A DNA stretch of 42,276 nucleotides, from NCBI GenBank assembly GCA_018268075.1, contig JAFDXH010000194.1:1-42276 (forward strand). Direction: 5' to 3'. The stretch's first letter is position 1, and each line of letters opens with the position of its first letter. The notes beneath the pieces were generated by a model. The model ran no database searches and was not told the DNA's origin. It saw nothing but the letters and a program-made list of their open reading frames with translations. The position numbers and the translations under genes were made by a program. The DNA is from Bacteroidota bacterium. GTDB taxonomy: Bacteria > Bacteroidota > Bacteroidia > Chitinophagales > Chitinophagaceae. Below are positions 8,337 to 17,209 of the stretch, piece after piece.

Positions 8337-9395
8337 ATGCTCATGCCTCAAAAACAGGATATTAAGATTTTGAAAAACCAGATAGAAAAAATTTCCAACA
8401 TATTAATAAGTCGCACCGATAGCATTGGCGATGTGGTGCTTACATTGCCCCTTGCGGGAATGTTGAAGCAATTAATCCCTGAAGTAAAAATTGGTTTTTT
8501 AGGAAGAAAATATACTGCCCCTATTATTAATGCATGTGAGTTCGTAGATGAATTTATTGATGTAGATGATTTTTTGAATAGCAGGCCAACCATTTGTGGA
8601 GAGAGCATTCAATGCATTCTTCATGTATTTCCAGAAAAGCAAATTGCAGCCCGCGCTCAGCAACTGCATATCCCATTGAGGGCAGGAACGCGCAATAGGC
8701 TCTATCACTGGCTTACATGCAATAAAAAGTTTTCACTCAGCAGAAAAAAGAGTTTCCGCCATGAGGCTTTGTTGAATCTTGAATTTTTGAAAGTATTTCA
8801 CTTTTCGCCTGTTGCTTCCATAGAGCAACTCTATCCTTATTTTGGTCTTAATAATTTAGAACCTTTGAGCGCCGAATATGCAAGCCTTCTTAGCAAGTCA
8901 AAGTTTAATTTAATCATTCATCCCAAATCACAAGGGAGCGCACGAGAGTGGCCTATCCAATATTTCTCTCAATTGGTTCGACTGCTTGATCAGGATAGGT
9001 TTAAAATTTTTATATCAGGCACAGCAGCAGAGGGTAAGCTTATGCAATCCTTTATGAGGGAACACATAAATGAAGTAACCGATATTACTGGCGCAATGAG
9101 CCTTACTCAGTTTATTTCGTTTATACACCACTGTGATGCACTGGTAGCTAACAGCACGGGGCCTTTGCATATTGCAGCAGCACTGGGTAAATATGCTTTG
9201 GGTATTTATCCCCCTATATGGCCTATGAACCCGGTAAGATGGGCACCTGTTGGTCCACACGCGAGTGCATTTGTGATGAATAAAAATTGTGATGATTGCC
9301 GCTACCAACCATCGGGGTGCCATTGCATTAAGGAGCTAACCCCACAAATAATTGCAGAAGCTTTATCGGATGCAGCAGGCAAACAGAAAAAATAA
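8337..9395 (+). CDS. Glycosyltransferase family 9 (heptosyltransferase-like)
   Basis: Likely adds a sugar to the lipopolysaccharide core; 352 residues. Family 9 signs are the N-terminal SRTDSIGDVVLTLPL, the middle LIIHPKSQGSAREWPIQYF (nucleotide-sugar binding) and the C-terminal ANSTGPLHIAAALGK motif that holds the donor sugar, then a cysteine-rich end CDDCRYQPSGCHC also seen in other members. Start ATG at 8337 or 8343. A near-consensus box TCATTTTG (8322-8329, one mismatch) stands 7 bases before the ATG. The GT2 gene converges on it with only 5 bases between stops. Whether the sugar is a heptose cannot be judged. Confidence 0.92.
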   Translation: MLMPQKQDIKILKNQIEKISNILISRTDSIGDVVLTLPLAGMLKQLIPEVKIGFLGRKYTAPIINACEFVDEFIDVDDFLNSRPTICGESIQCILHVFPEKQIAARAQQLHIPLRAGTRNRLYHWLTCNKKFSLSRKKSFRHEALLNLEFLKVFHFSPVASIEQLYPYFGLNNLEPLSAEYASLLSKSKFNLIIHPKSQGSAREWPIQYFSQLVRLLDQDRFKIFISGTAAEGKLMQSFMREHINEVTDITGAMSLTQFISFIHHCDALVANSTGPLHIAAALGKYALGIYPPIWPMNPVRWAPVGPHASAFVMNKNCDDCRYQPSGCHCIKELTPQIIAEALSDAAGKQKK

Positions 9396-9400
9396 CCTGC

Positions 9401-10300
9401 TTATGAATGTGTAAAAGCAGATTTTAATTTTTTATAAAAAATATTCATTTTATTTCCAAAACTGAGAGTTTGATCTTTTAGCGGCCCATCAAATGGCTTC
9501 CCTCGTCTTAAAAATTTTGTTGAAAAAATATTTTGTGTGACACCCCATTTACCCAAAAAAATGTAATAGCCTCTGGGTTTTTTTAATCTCCTGAGGGATA
9601 TAGAACCAAAATGATAAACTTTGCTTTTGCTCAATCCTTTGAAATAACGTACTCCCATTTCCCAGAGTTTTTTAGAAAAATCTGGATCAGAATATAACCC
9701 GGGCGAAAATTCGATGCTATAGCCTCCTGCAAGGTCCCATACATCTTTATGAACTACATTGGGCGGCCATGTAGCGCCCAGCCAGTCGGGCATTTCCAGC
9801 GATTCAAAATTTGTCAGTAGTGCCTTTTCATCAAATGTGTGAATATCGGTTCCAAAATTTTTTACGAGGGCACAGGGATGGTTTCTTCTTGGCTCTATAG
9901 CAGTAGAAGAAAGAAAAAACCAATTATGCCCGATAGATAAAATTTCATCGTACAGTATCTTGTCCCATCCGGGGCAGGCGTACATGTCGTCATTCATGAA
10001 TACGATATAATCTGTATAAGCTAAGGTGCGCGCGGCATTGAGGGCATAGCATACACCTACATTCTCTTTCGCATATAGGTAGTCTATACCGGATTGCTGG
10101 TGCAGCCAATCAAATGTGCCATCTATTCCTTCATTTACAAACACAATTAACTGATGTGCATAGGCAGAATTTTTTTTAATACTTTCAATGCATAATTTTA
10201 AATATTCAAGATTGTTCCAAGTAGGGATCAATATGGAAAATATGGCCTGAGGATTGGGCGTAGTACGGTAGCTGGTAAGATTGCAATCAGGAAGATGCAT
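9401..10300 (-). CDS. Glycosyltransferase family 2
   Basis: Inverting GT-A transferase of 299 residues, probably in polysaccharide or lipopolysaccharide synthesis. The N-terminal FSILIPTWNNLEYLKLCIES starts the nucleotide-binding fold; ENVGVCYALNAAR and IVFMNDDMYACPGW carry the metal-binding D-x-D-type motif; GGYSIEFSPGLYSDPDF is the acceptor-side motif. There is no membrane segment. It ends 5 bases from the end of the convergent GT9 gene. The acceptor is unknown. Confidence 0.92.
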   Translation of the reverse strand: MHLPDCNLTSYRTTPNPQAIFSILIPTWNNLEYLKLCIESIKKNSAYAHQLIVFVNEGIDGTFDWLHQQSGIDYLYAKENVGVCYALNAARTLAYTDYIVFMNDDMYACPGWDKILYDEILSIGHNWFFLSSTAIEPRRNHPCALVKNFGTDIHTFDEKALLTNFESLEMPDWLGATWPPNVVHKDVWDLAGGYSIEFSPGLYSDPDFSKKLWEMGVRYFKGLSKSKVYHFGSISLRRLKKPRGYYIFLGKWGVTQNIFSTKFLRRGKPFDGPLKDQTLSFGNKMNIFYKKLKSAFTHS

Positions 10301-10372
10301 TTTAAATAATTTAAAGAAAAGAATTTACCTTGTTTGTAAAGTTGGTAAAAATAATAACAAAAGAAGAACAGT

Positions 10373-11263
10373 ATGGATGAAAGAAGAAAAGATCAGGCAG
10401 TGGCAGATTTTAAAAAATTATCCAGAACAATTTCACTTGTAGAAAATGAAGTGAAGGGCTTTGAAGAAATTCTTCAAAAATTGAAACCTTCTGCCTCACT
10501 GATCATTGGAATAACCGGTGCGCCAGGCGCTGGTAAAAGCTCACTGGTAGATGGACTGGTAGAGGAGGTAGTGCGTGATGGCAAGTCAGTGGCGGTGTTA
10601 TGTGTAGATCCCTCTTCCCCATTTTCTCACGGGGCTGTTCTGGGCGATAGAATCAGAATGAGCTCATGGTATGCCACACCCGGGGTTTTTATTAGAAGTA
10701 TGGCCACCAGAGGTGCATTGGGCGGCCTCAATCATAAGATCATAGAGGTGTGTGATGTGCTGCGAGATGCATCCTTTGATTATATTATTATTGAAACAGT
10801 GGGTGTAGGGCAGAGCGAGGTGGATATTGCAGCATTGGCAGATATTACCATCGTGCTGCTCACGCCTGAGGGTGGCGATGCTATTCAAAATATGAAGGCG
10901 GGTATTATGGAGATTGCAGATATTTTTGTAGTAAATAAAAGCGACCGCCCCGGTGCAGAAATTTTTTATAACAACCTGAAAAAGATGCTGAAAGCTGCAC
11001 GAAAGGGCGATGAGCCAATCCCGGTAGTACAAACAACCGCTTCGCAAAAAAAGGGAATTGGTGATTTGTACGGCATGATTGCAACAAAGAATAGCCGCAC
11101 AGATGCTCAAAACAAATTAGCGCTACTTTCTGAAAAGGCATGGAATATTATAAAGGAAAATAAAGTAAGAAATATTGATCGTAAGGCCTTGGTGAAATCT
11201 CTTGCAGAGGAAATGAGCAAAGAGCATTTTAATCTTTACAGATTTGCAGCAAAATATTTCTGA
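10373..11263 (+). CDS. meaB: Methylmalonyl-CoA mutase-associated GTPase MeaB
   Basis: G-protein chaperone that loads and protects the adenosylcobalamin enzyme methylmalonyl-CoA mutase; 296 residues, slightly shorter than many. The P-loop GAPGAGKS is at residues 49-56, followed by CVDPSSPFSHGAVLGDRIRM, FIRSMATRGALGGL, the ETVGVGQSE switch region, and the NKSD base motif in FVVNKSDRPGAE. All are MeaB/ArgK hallmarks. No mutase gene is in the window, so the partner must be elsewhere. No close promoter box was recognised. Confidence 0.95.
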   Translation: MDERRKDQAVADFKKLSRTISLVENEVKGFEEILQKLKPSASLIIGITGAPGAGKSSLVDGLVEEVVRDGKSVAVLCVDPSSPFSHGAVLGDRIRMSSWYATPGVFIRSMATRGALGGLNHKIIEVCDVLRDASFDYIIIETVGVGQSEVDIAALADITIVLLTPEGGDAIQNMKAGIMEIADIFVVNKSDRPGAEIFYNNLKKMLKAARKGDEPIPVVQTTASQKKGIGDLYGMIATKNSRTDAQNKLALLSEKAWNIIKENKVRNIDRKALVKSLAEEMSKEHFNLYRFAAKYF

Positions 11264-11307
11264 CTATTTTCTGCTAAATTTTAGGGACTACCGGAATACA
11301 GGAAAAC

Positions 11308-11538
11308 TTACTCGTCTTTATCTACATGTTGATTGCTGCGATACCATTTGTAACCAAGCACCCCCACTGCCAGATAGGGGATGGCCATTAAATAAATAAT
11401 GCCTGTATTAAATCCTTCTGCAGGTTTTGTGCCCATTTGCATTACTGTTTTGCTACAGATGGAGCATTGCGCATAAGTGCTATTAGAAAAGAATGAAGTA
11501 AAAAATAAAAAAGAAAAGAGGATAATTAATTTTTTCAT
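11308..11538 (-). CDS. Small conserved membrane protein with CSIC motif
   Basis: A 76-residue protein, unknown function. The ATG at 11538 is chosen because it begins a signal-like hydrophobic segment (MKKLIILFSFLFF) ending TYAQ; after it come CSICSKTVMQMGTKPAEGFNTG, with a C-x-x-C pair that could bind metal or form a disulfide, then one membrane helix (IYLMAIPYLAVGVLGYKW). The pattern C-x-x-C, then G-x-N-x-G-I-x-Y-L, is one I recall from small Bacteroidota proteins. It is preceded by the repeat block and ends 44 bases after meaB ends, convergently. Confidence 0.75.
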   Translation of the reverse strand: MKKLIILFSFLFFTSFFSNSTYAQCSICSKTVMQMGTKPAEGFNTGIIYLMAIPYLAVGVLGYKWYRSNQHVDKDE

Positions 11539-11602
11539 GGCTGTTAAAAATGTAAAGGTAAGGAATTGCATGAAATGAATTTGGCTGCAATTGCATACAG
11601 AA

Positions 11603-11674
11603 GATTTGCCACTAAGGCGCTAAGAAGATTGGCCACTAAGGCACTAAGAAGATTTGCCACTAAGGCACTAAGAA
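11603..11674. repeat. Three tandem 24-bp 'GCCACTAAGGCRCTAAGAA' repeats
   Basis: Three head-to-tail units start at 11603, 11627 and 11651. Each begins GATTTG or GATTGG, followed by CCACTAAGGCGCTAAGAA or the same with GCACTAA. There are no spacers. A fourth unit lies at 11827-11850 and a degenerate fifth at 11869-11892. Confidence 0.9.
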
Positions 11675-11678
11675 AGTA

Positions 11679-11946
11679 AGGAGCACAAAGACAAAGAAGA
11701 AGGAAATAATAAACCTTCTTGTCTTCTTTGCCTTGGTTAGTGGCACACGAAACAAGAAGCGGAATAGATGGTTCCAAGGCACAGATACGCTTTGCACAAA
11801 GCCTTGCTGCATATCTGCATCAGCTTGATTTGCCACTAAGGCGCTAAGAAGGGAAGTGGCGCTAAGAATATTGGCCACTAAGGCACTAAGAAGGGAAGGA
11901 GCACAAAGAAGAGAAGGAAATAATAAACCTTCTTGTCTTCTTTGTG
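11679..11946. repeat. Duplicated hairpin block next to the 24-bp repeats
   Basis: The segment GGAGCACAAAG...GAAGGAAATAATAAACCTTCTTGTCTTCTTTG appears at 11680-11730 and again at 11898-11944. Each copy can fold: in the second, CACAAAGAAGAGAAGG (11902-11917) pairs with CCTTCTTGTCTTCTTTGTG (11928-11946) around the loop AAATAATAAA. No gene is credible between 11572 and 11963. The second copy is just downstream of typA and might act as an RNA 3' end, though it lacks a T run. Confidence 0.75.
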
Positions 11947-11963
11947 TAAAACACTCACCTTTA

Positions 11964-13772
11964 TCAGGCCTCTACCTTCTGGCTCTTCTGGGTTTTCTTT
12001 CTTTCGTCTTCATTGAGTATCACCTTGCGCATCCTTATAAATTTGGGCGTTACCTCTATGCACTCATCATGCTGAATGTATTCCATACATTCTTCCAGCG
12101 TCATTAATGTTTTAGGCGCTATGCGCGATGCATCATCTGCACCACTCGCGCGGTGGTTGGTTAGTTTTTTAGGCTCTGTAGCATTTACTACCAAGTCGCC
12201 CGGCTTTATATGTTCTGCTATTATTTGCCCTACATATACTTCTTCGCCCGGATCTACAAAAAACCTACCTCTGTCTTGCAATTTATCAATTGAATACCCG
12301 GTAGTTTTTTCCTGATTTTTTGAGATAAGCACTCCATTGCTTCTGCCCGGTATATAGCCTTTCCAAGGTTTGTAATCTATAAAGCGGTGCGCCATTACAG
12401 CCTCGCCTGCTGTATTGGTAAGCATATTAGAGCGAAGGCCTATCAAGCCTCTTGAGGGTATTTCAAATTCGAGGTGTTGCATCTCACCTTTGCTTTCCAT
12501 AATGAGCATTTCGCCTTTGCGTTGGGTTACCAGGTCTATTACACGCCCGCTATACTCAGCAGGTACATCTACCACTAAGTTTTCAAATGGCTCGCACTTT
12601 TGTCCGTTAATTTCTTTTATGATTACCTGTGGTTGCCCTACAGTAATTTCATATCCCTCACGGCGCATGGTTTCTACTAAAATACTCAGGTGCAATATAC
12701 CACGGCCATATACCATAAAGCTATCGGCGCTATCTGTAGCGGCTACACGAAGCGCAAGATTTTTTTCTAATTCTTTTTCTAGGCGGTCTTTCAGGTGGCG
12801 AGAGGTTACAAATTTTCCATCGCGGCCATAAAAAGGTGAGTTGTTGATGCTGAACTGCATGTTCATCGTAGGTTCATCTACGCTTATTACCGGCAGGCTT
12901 TCCGGATTATCAAAGTCGGCCAAGGTTTCACCGATATTAAAACCTTCTACCCCCACTACGGCACAAATATCGCCGGCTGCTACTTCCTTTACTTTCTTTT
13001 TTCCAAGCCCTTCAAAAACATATAATTCTTTTACTCTTGTTTTTTGTACACTTCCATCCAGCTTCATCAGCGATAGCGGTTGATTTTCTTTTATCACGCC
13101 GCGGGCTATTTTTCCTACTGCTATCCTGCCTAAGAAAGAAGAATAATCCAAAGAAGTAATCTGCATTTGTAAAGTGCCTTCTGCAGCATCAGGCGGTGGT
13201 ACCTTTTCCAGAATGGTATCCAACAGCGGGAAAATGTTATCAGTTGGTTCCAATGAAGTATTCATCCAGCCTTGCTTGCTGCTGCCATAGATGGTAGCAA
13301 AATCTAATTGCTCTTCAGTAGCATCCAGATTAAAAAATAATTCAAATACTGCATCATGCACTTCATCTGGGCGGCAGTTGGGCTTATCTACTTTATTAAT
13401 TACTACTATCGGGCGTAGGCCAAGTTGCAAAGCCTTTTGTAATACAAACCTTGTTTGAGGCATTGGCCCTTCAAAAGCATCTACTAATAATACCACGCCA
13501 TCTGCCATCTTTAGCACGCGCTCTACCTCACCGCCAAAGTCACTATGGCCGGGCGTATCTATCACATTTATCTTTACTCCTTTGTAGGTTACCGAAATGT
13601 TTTTACTAAAAATAGTAATGCCACGCTCTCTTTCCAGTTCATTATTATCCATGATCAGTTCGCCTGATTCTTGGTTTTCGCGAAAGATGTTGGTGCTATG
13701 TAAAATTTTATCAACCAGAGTAGTTTTGCCGTGGTCAACGTGGGCTATAATAGCGATGTTTCTTATTTCCAT
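11964..13772 (-). CDS. typA: Ribosome-associated GTPase TypA/BipA
   Basis: Translational GTPase of the EF-G/LepA class that works on ribosome assembly and stress adaptation; 602 residues, full length. G1 is AHVDHGKTT at residues 10-18, G2 lies in [13 protein letters not shown]3 is [11 protein letters not shown]4 NKVDKP. Domains II ([12 protein letters not shown]), III ([20 protein letters not shown]) and the TypA-specific C-terminal domain ([18 protein letters not shown]) follow. A promoter lies 46 bases upstream, and a hairpin sits in the short leader. A repeat block, not a normal terminator, follows the gene. Confidence 0.97.
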   Translation of the reverse strand: MEIRNIAIIAHVDHGKTTLVDKILHSTNIFRENQESGELIMDNNELERERGITIFSKNISVTYKGVKINVIDTPGHSDFGGEVERVLKMADGVVLLVDAFEGPMPQTRFVLQKALQLGLRPIVVINKVDKPNCRPDEVHDAVFELFFNLDATEEQLDFATIYGSSKQGWMNTSLEPTDNIFPLLDTILEKVPPPDAAEGTLQMQITSLDYSSFLGRIAVGKIARGVIKENQPLSLMKLDGSVQKTRVKELYVFEGLGKKKVKEVAAGDICAVVGVEGFNIGETLADFDNPESLPVISVDEPTMNMQFSINNSPFYGRDGKFVTSRHLKDRLEKELEKNLALRVAATDSADSFMVYGRGILHLSILVETMRREGYEITVGQPQVIIKEINGQKCEPFENLVVDVPAEYSGRVIDLVTQRKGEMLIMESKGEMQHLEFEIPSRGLIGLRSNMLTNTAGEAVMAHRFIDYKPWKGYIPGRSNGVLISKNQEKTTGYSIDKLQDRGRFFVDPGEEVYVGQIIAEHIKPGDLVVNATEPKKLTNHRASGADDASRIAPKTLMTLEECMEYIQHDECIEVTPKFIRMRKVILNEDERKKTQKSQKVEA

Positions 13773-13782
13773 ATATAATTTT

Positions 13783-13802
13783 TCCCCATTATTTTACGGG
13801 GA
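13783..13802 (-). promoter_or_regulatory. GC hairpin in the typA leader
   Basis: TCCCC (13783-13787) pairs with GGGGA (13798-13802), a 5-bp stem in an otherwise AT-rich stretch. On the minus strand it lies 10 bases before the typA ATG, over the expected ribosome-loading region. On the plus strand the same stem is followed by seven further T, which looks like a terminator, but no plus-strand gene precedes it. Confidence 0.45.
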
Positions 13803-13818
13803 TTTTTTTTAAAGGGTG

Positions 13819-13849
13819 CAAAGGTACGTTAAAACGGGCTTAAATCAAG
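13819..13849 (-). promoter_or_regulatory. Promoter of typA
   Basis: On the minus strand, CTTG (13849-13846) is followed after 19 bases by TACCTTTG (13826-13819) and C, a near-perfect Bacteroidota -33/-7 pair. The typA ATG is 46 bases downstream of the box. Confidence 0.75.
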
Positions 13850-14128
13850 GATAAAGTAGAAACTTAACAGTTCAAAATTTTAAGCGGCCAAATCATTTTA
13901 AAAAAGTAGTTGGAAAGCAGTATTTTTTAAGAAACGTAAAAATATTTAAGGCTTGCATTAATATGGTGCATCAACGTATATTTCTTATCTACAATATTAT
14001 TTTCTCAATTGCTTTTGCAAAGTAGTAGGGAAAATAAAATGGCGGCTAAAAATTTATCAAAATATCTATCTGAAACTTTGGGGATGATAAAAACATCATT
14101 AAGTGAATGCAGATTTTTCCCAATCAAT

Positions 14129-14136
14129 TACATTTG
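14129..14136 (+). promoter_or_regulatory. -7 box TACATTTG for the DUF983 gene
   Basis: TACATTTGC matches TAnnTTTGY exactly. It ends only 4 bases before the chosen ATG at 14141, so the transcript would be leaderless or nearly so. No clear -33 element was found. Confidence 0.5.
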
Positions 14137-14140
14137 CAAA

Positions 14141-14578
14141 ATGCAACAGGAATTACCACCCACCCCGGGAATGCTTTGGAGCCTCTTTAGCCTTAAGTGC
14201 CCACGATGCCGCCGGGGAAAAATGTTTGTGCATCCCAATCCTTACAAAAAATTCAGTTTGAGCTATCTACTGAAGATGTATGATGACTGCCCCGTTTGTA
14301 AGCAGCGTTTTGAATTGGAAACGGGCTTTTGGTATGGTACCGGGTATGTAAGTTATGGGCTTACTGTAATGCTTTCTATATTCACCTGCATATTATGGTG
14401 GCTCATTATAGGGTTTTCATTAGATGATAACCGGCTACTATATTGGGTTATTTTCAATGGTGCTCTGGCCATTATTCTTCAGCCGTGGCTCATGCGGTTT
14501 AGTCGCGTATTGTATTTATATTTTTTTGTAAAATACAATCCGAGGTATGATAAAGAACCTACCGTAAAATTTACCTGA
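14141..14578 (+). CDS. DUF983 family membrane protein
   Basis: A 145-residue protein of the DUF983 family, function unknown. It has a zinc-ribbon-like start (LKCPRCRRGKMF and later DDCPVCKQRFELE, two C-x-x-C pairs), the family motif TGFWYGTGYVSYGLT, then two membrane helices (about residues 68-88 and 95-113). The reading frame is open 44 codons further up to 14009, but those codons look random and cover the promoter box, so I use the internal ATG at 14141. Before it, 13850-14128 is AT-rich and holds nothing I recognise. Confidence 0.85.
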   Translation: MQQELPPTPGMLWSLFSLKCPRCRRGKMFVHPNPYKKFSLSYLLKMYDDCPVCKQRFELETGFWYGTGYVSYGLTVMLSIFTCILWWLIIGFSLDDNRLLYWVIFNGALAIILQPWLMRFSRVLYLYFFVKYNPRYDKEPTVKFT

Positions 14579-14591
14579 TGGGAATCTGCAA

Positions 14592-14661
14592 GGGTTCATT
14601 TCAAATAGTTGCCCCCACCACTCACCTGTAGTACAGCAATGCTACCATTTGAAATGCACCC
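14592..14661. repeat. 70-bp intergenic palindromic element
   Basis: GGGTTCATTTCAAAT (14592-14606) pairs with ATTTGAAATGCACCC (14647-14661): 14 of 15 positions match. The 40-base centre has an inner palindrome CTGTA-G-TACAG (14626-14636) and short TTGC/GCAA arms. It sits between the convergent ends of the DUF983 gene and the TonB-receptor gene. It has no T run, so it is not a classical terminator. It resembles REP/MITE-like elements with GGGTGCAT-type ends that I recall from Bacteroidota. Confidence 0.7.
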
Positions 14662-14683
14662 AATATAATTTTGCCAAAAGATT

Positions 14684-17140
14684 TTAAAAAGGCACGTTCA
14701 CTTTCAGGCTAAAATTTCTTCCCATATTATAAATGCCATCATGGCCTGTAAAATTTCCGGGGTAAGGCTCAAAATATTTTAACCGGTTAAGATTAGACTG
14801 ATATGCTTTATCTGCCAGATTATTACCCATGATCATCAAATTAAGAAAAGGTTTTTCTTTCTTATTCAAAAATGAAACTCCAAGCCCTGCATTGATTAAC
14901 TGATAGCCGGCTGTTGGGGTTTCTGTATTATTGGCCGCATATATTCTGTTTTGGGCCGCATACATTTCATATTGAAATTTTACAAAAGCATCCGACATTC
15001 TTTTTCCGATTTTTTTAATAGTAGCTCTTAGTTCTGATTGGGTGTGCAGTGGCGGAATAAAGGGAAGATATTTTTCGTCTTCATTGATTTTTACATTGTT
15101 GTTGCCAAGGTTTTTTCCATACACAATAGATAATGAGTTTTCAAAGTGCAACCAATCCAGTGGGTGGGGGTGAATATCTATAGATAACTCACCGCCATAA
15201 AGCCTGGCATGCGATTGTACAAATTGGAATGTTTGATTGCCCGGTACAATTATGGAGTCTTGCCCGGCACTGTTCACCAGTTTCTGATTAAAAATAAAAT
15301 TGCGCACATCATTATTAAACACATCTGCATTGATGGTAACGTGTGCACTGTTGAAACTAAGCCCCAGGTCTTCCTGAATATTATACTCAGGATTAAAATT
15401 ATTATTGCCCAACTGGTAGATATTAGTACCCGGATGTACACCACCTGATGCAATCTCTGAAATATTGGGTGCGCGAAATCCTTTGCCAATATTGGCTTTC
15501 ATGCTCAGGTGTTTATTGAAAACATAAGACACTCCAGCGCTGCCACTCCAGCCTGAAAAGGTATGCTTGTAGGCATTAAAAACTTGGTGGGCGCCAATAG
15601 TACTGGAAGGTACAGCTTTATCAAATCCACTACTGGCGTCGGTAGCTACATATAATGCATCGTTATTAAAATAGCGTACATCATACCGGATACCACCTGC
15701 TATATCCAGTCGGCTAAATGATTTCTTTGCATAAATAAAAGGGCCTATATCTGTTTGATGATATCCGGGAATGATAAAATCAGTACCCTTGCTCACATTG
15801 TTTTTTTGTAACATTCCATTCAGTCCGGCAGTAACGCTCATACCGTTGGATTCATGAAAATAATATTTTGTGTCGTAGGTAAAAGTGTTCAGCAAAAGAT
15901 TAAGCCCTGCAATATTAGCTTCTGGGTGGCTAAACTCTTGCCGGCTGCTTTTTTGAAAAGCGAGATTGACTGCAAGCCGCCCTTTTCCCAAAAGAAAAGT
16001 ATTGGTAGTGTACGCACGAAAATGATTAACCAACTGATGCAAGGCGGAAATTTTATAGGAAACCAATTCTTGGTCACTCACAATAGGTCGGTAAATATCG
16101 TCTTCAGTTATTTGCTTTGTAAATTTTCTCGTAGCTGAGTCGCGGCTACCATCAGGTATTTCCTGAAGGTCGTTGAAAAAAGAAACAGCAAGTTTACTAA
16201 AACCCCATTTTTTATTAACACCCAAATAGGCGCTTGCATCAGTTTCTGCATAGCCAGTATTGTACACTCGGCCATCGTATTTATTTTTATAGTTGGTAGC
16301 CATCTTGTGGGTAAAGGTGCCACCATAATAGAAATCGTTGGGGTGTGCTGCAAGCGTTAAAGAATTTTCTATCAGCCTGTTATTTGTTTGATATTGGCTC
16401 ATAAAATTTCCAACAAAGGTACCCAACGGCGGAGCTTTGCCGGGTAGCATATTGATCACTCCTGCTATGGCATCGCTTCCATAAATCAAGCTGGCGGGGC
16501 CTTTTACTACTTCTACTTTATCCACAGTGTTTTCATCTATTTCTATTCCATGCTCATCGCCCCACTGCTGCCCTTCTTGCCTTACGCCATCGTATAGTGT
16601 GAGTATGCGGTTAAAGCCAAGCCCGCGAATAAATGGTTTAGATACATTGGGCCCGGTAGTCACTTCACTTATGCCGGGTACGCGCGCTATTGCATCAATG
16701 ATATTGGTGTTAAGATTTTGTTGGAGCAATTGCCGGTTAATGGCAATTACAGGTATAGGGTTGCGCTTGATAGCTGTAGCTTTAGAAGTGCCAGTAATTA
16801 CAATTTCATTTTCTTCTGTTGCTGATATTTCAAGAGAAAAATTTTTGTGCACATTGCTATTGAAACTGATATTCTGTGCAATGTTTTTAAACCCAATGTA
16901 CTGTACCTGTAATAGAAAAGTACCATTAGGAATATTGTTTATTTCATAATTGCCTAAAGAATCTGCTACAGACCCTTTTTTCAGGTCAGCAATATATACA
17001 CTTGCGCCGGGTAAAGCATTCCCTGTATTGGATAATATTTTTCCTTGTATCATATACCTGCCGGCATTCTTTTGGGCCAGTGTGTTTAGCGAAAGAAAAA
17101 TAAATAGAGGCGATAGTAAAAATATTTTTAAATGGGGCAT
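14684..17140 (-). CDS. TonB-dependent outer-membrane receptor, probably for a metal
   Basis: An 818-residue active transporter of the outer membrane. In order: signal peptide (ending NTLAQ), a carboxypeptidase-regulatory-like beta-sandwich (IQGKILSNTGNALPGASVYI, about residues 30-115), a plug domain (NIIDAIARVPGISEV to GSDAIAGVINM, about 140-235) and a 22-strand barrel ending in phenylalanine (SLKVNVPF). The plug segment DGVRQEGQQWGDEHG is one I associate with zinc/copper-type receptors. It lies 69 bases after a small His/Cys-rich gene on the same strand, forming a likely operon. A metal substrate is inference; vitamin B12 or a siderophore is not excluded. Confidence 0.93.
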   Translation of the reverse strand: MPHLKIFLLSPLFIFLSLNTLAQKNAGRYMIQGKILSNTGNALPGASVYIADLKKGSVADSLGNYEINNIPNGTFLLQVQYIGFKNIAQNISFNSNVHKNFSLEISATEENEIVITGTSKATAIKRNPIPVIAINRQLLQQNLNTNIIDAIARVPGISEVTTGPNVSKPFIRGLGFNRILTLYDGVRQEGQQWGDEHGIEIDENTVDKVEVVKGPASLIYGSDAIAGVINMLPGKAPPLGTFVGNFMSQYQTNNRLIENSLTLAAHPNDFYYGGTFTHKMATNYKNKYDGRVYNTGYAETDASAYLGVNKKWGFSKLAVSFFNDLQEIPDGSRDSATRKFTKQITEDDIYRPIVSDQELVSYKISALHQLVNHFRAYTTNTFLLGKGRLAVNLAFQKSSRQEFSHPEANIAGLNLLLNTFTYDTKYYFHESNGMSVTAGLNGMLQKNNVSKGTDFIIPGYHQTDIGPFIYAKKSFSRLDIAGGIRYDVRYFNNDALYVATDASSGFDKAVPSSTIGAHQVFNAYKHTFSGWSGSAGVSYVFNKHLSMKANIGKGFRAPNISEIASGGVHPGTNIYQLGNNNFNPEYNIQEDLGLSFNSAHVTINADVFNNDVRNFIFNQKLVNSAGQDSIIVPGNQTFQFVQSHARLYGGELSIDIHPHPLDWLHFENSLSIVYGKNLGNNNVKINEDEKYLPFIPPLHTQSELRATIKKIGKRMSDAFVKFQYEMYAAQNRIYAANNTETPTAGYQLINAGLGVSFLNKKEKPFLNLMIMGNNLADKAYQSNLNRLKYFEPYPGNFTGHDGIYNMGRNFSLKVNVPF

Positions 17141-17209
17141 ATAATTAAGATTTAAAAAACCTGATAATTCGCAATTGCGAAAGCTATTTGTAAAAAAAAC
17201 GAGGGTTTA

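Noticed and set aside
11603-11892. Possible CRISPR array from 24-bp direct repeats
   Set aside because: The units are head to tail without unique spacers and no cas genes are nearby.
11544-12107. Several small reading frames repeating LSALVANL or ALRREGA-like peptides
   Set aside because: They are read-through of the 24-bp DNA repeats (24 is divisible by three) and have no start context or other support.
12415-12831. 138-residue frame on the plus strand inside typA
   Set aside because: Antisense to a fully conserved TypA sequence; the open frame follows from codon bias of the true gene.
14009-14140. 44-codon N-terminal extension of the DUF983 gene
   Set aside because: The codons are not family-like and run across the TACATTTG box.
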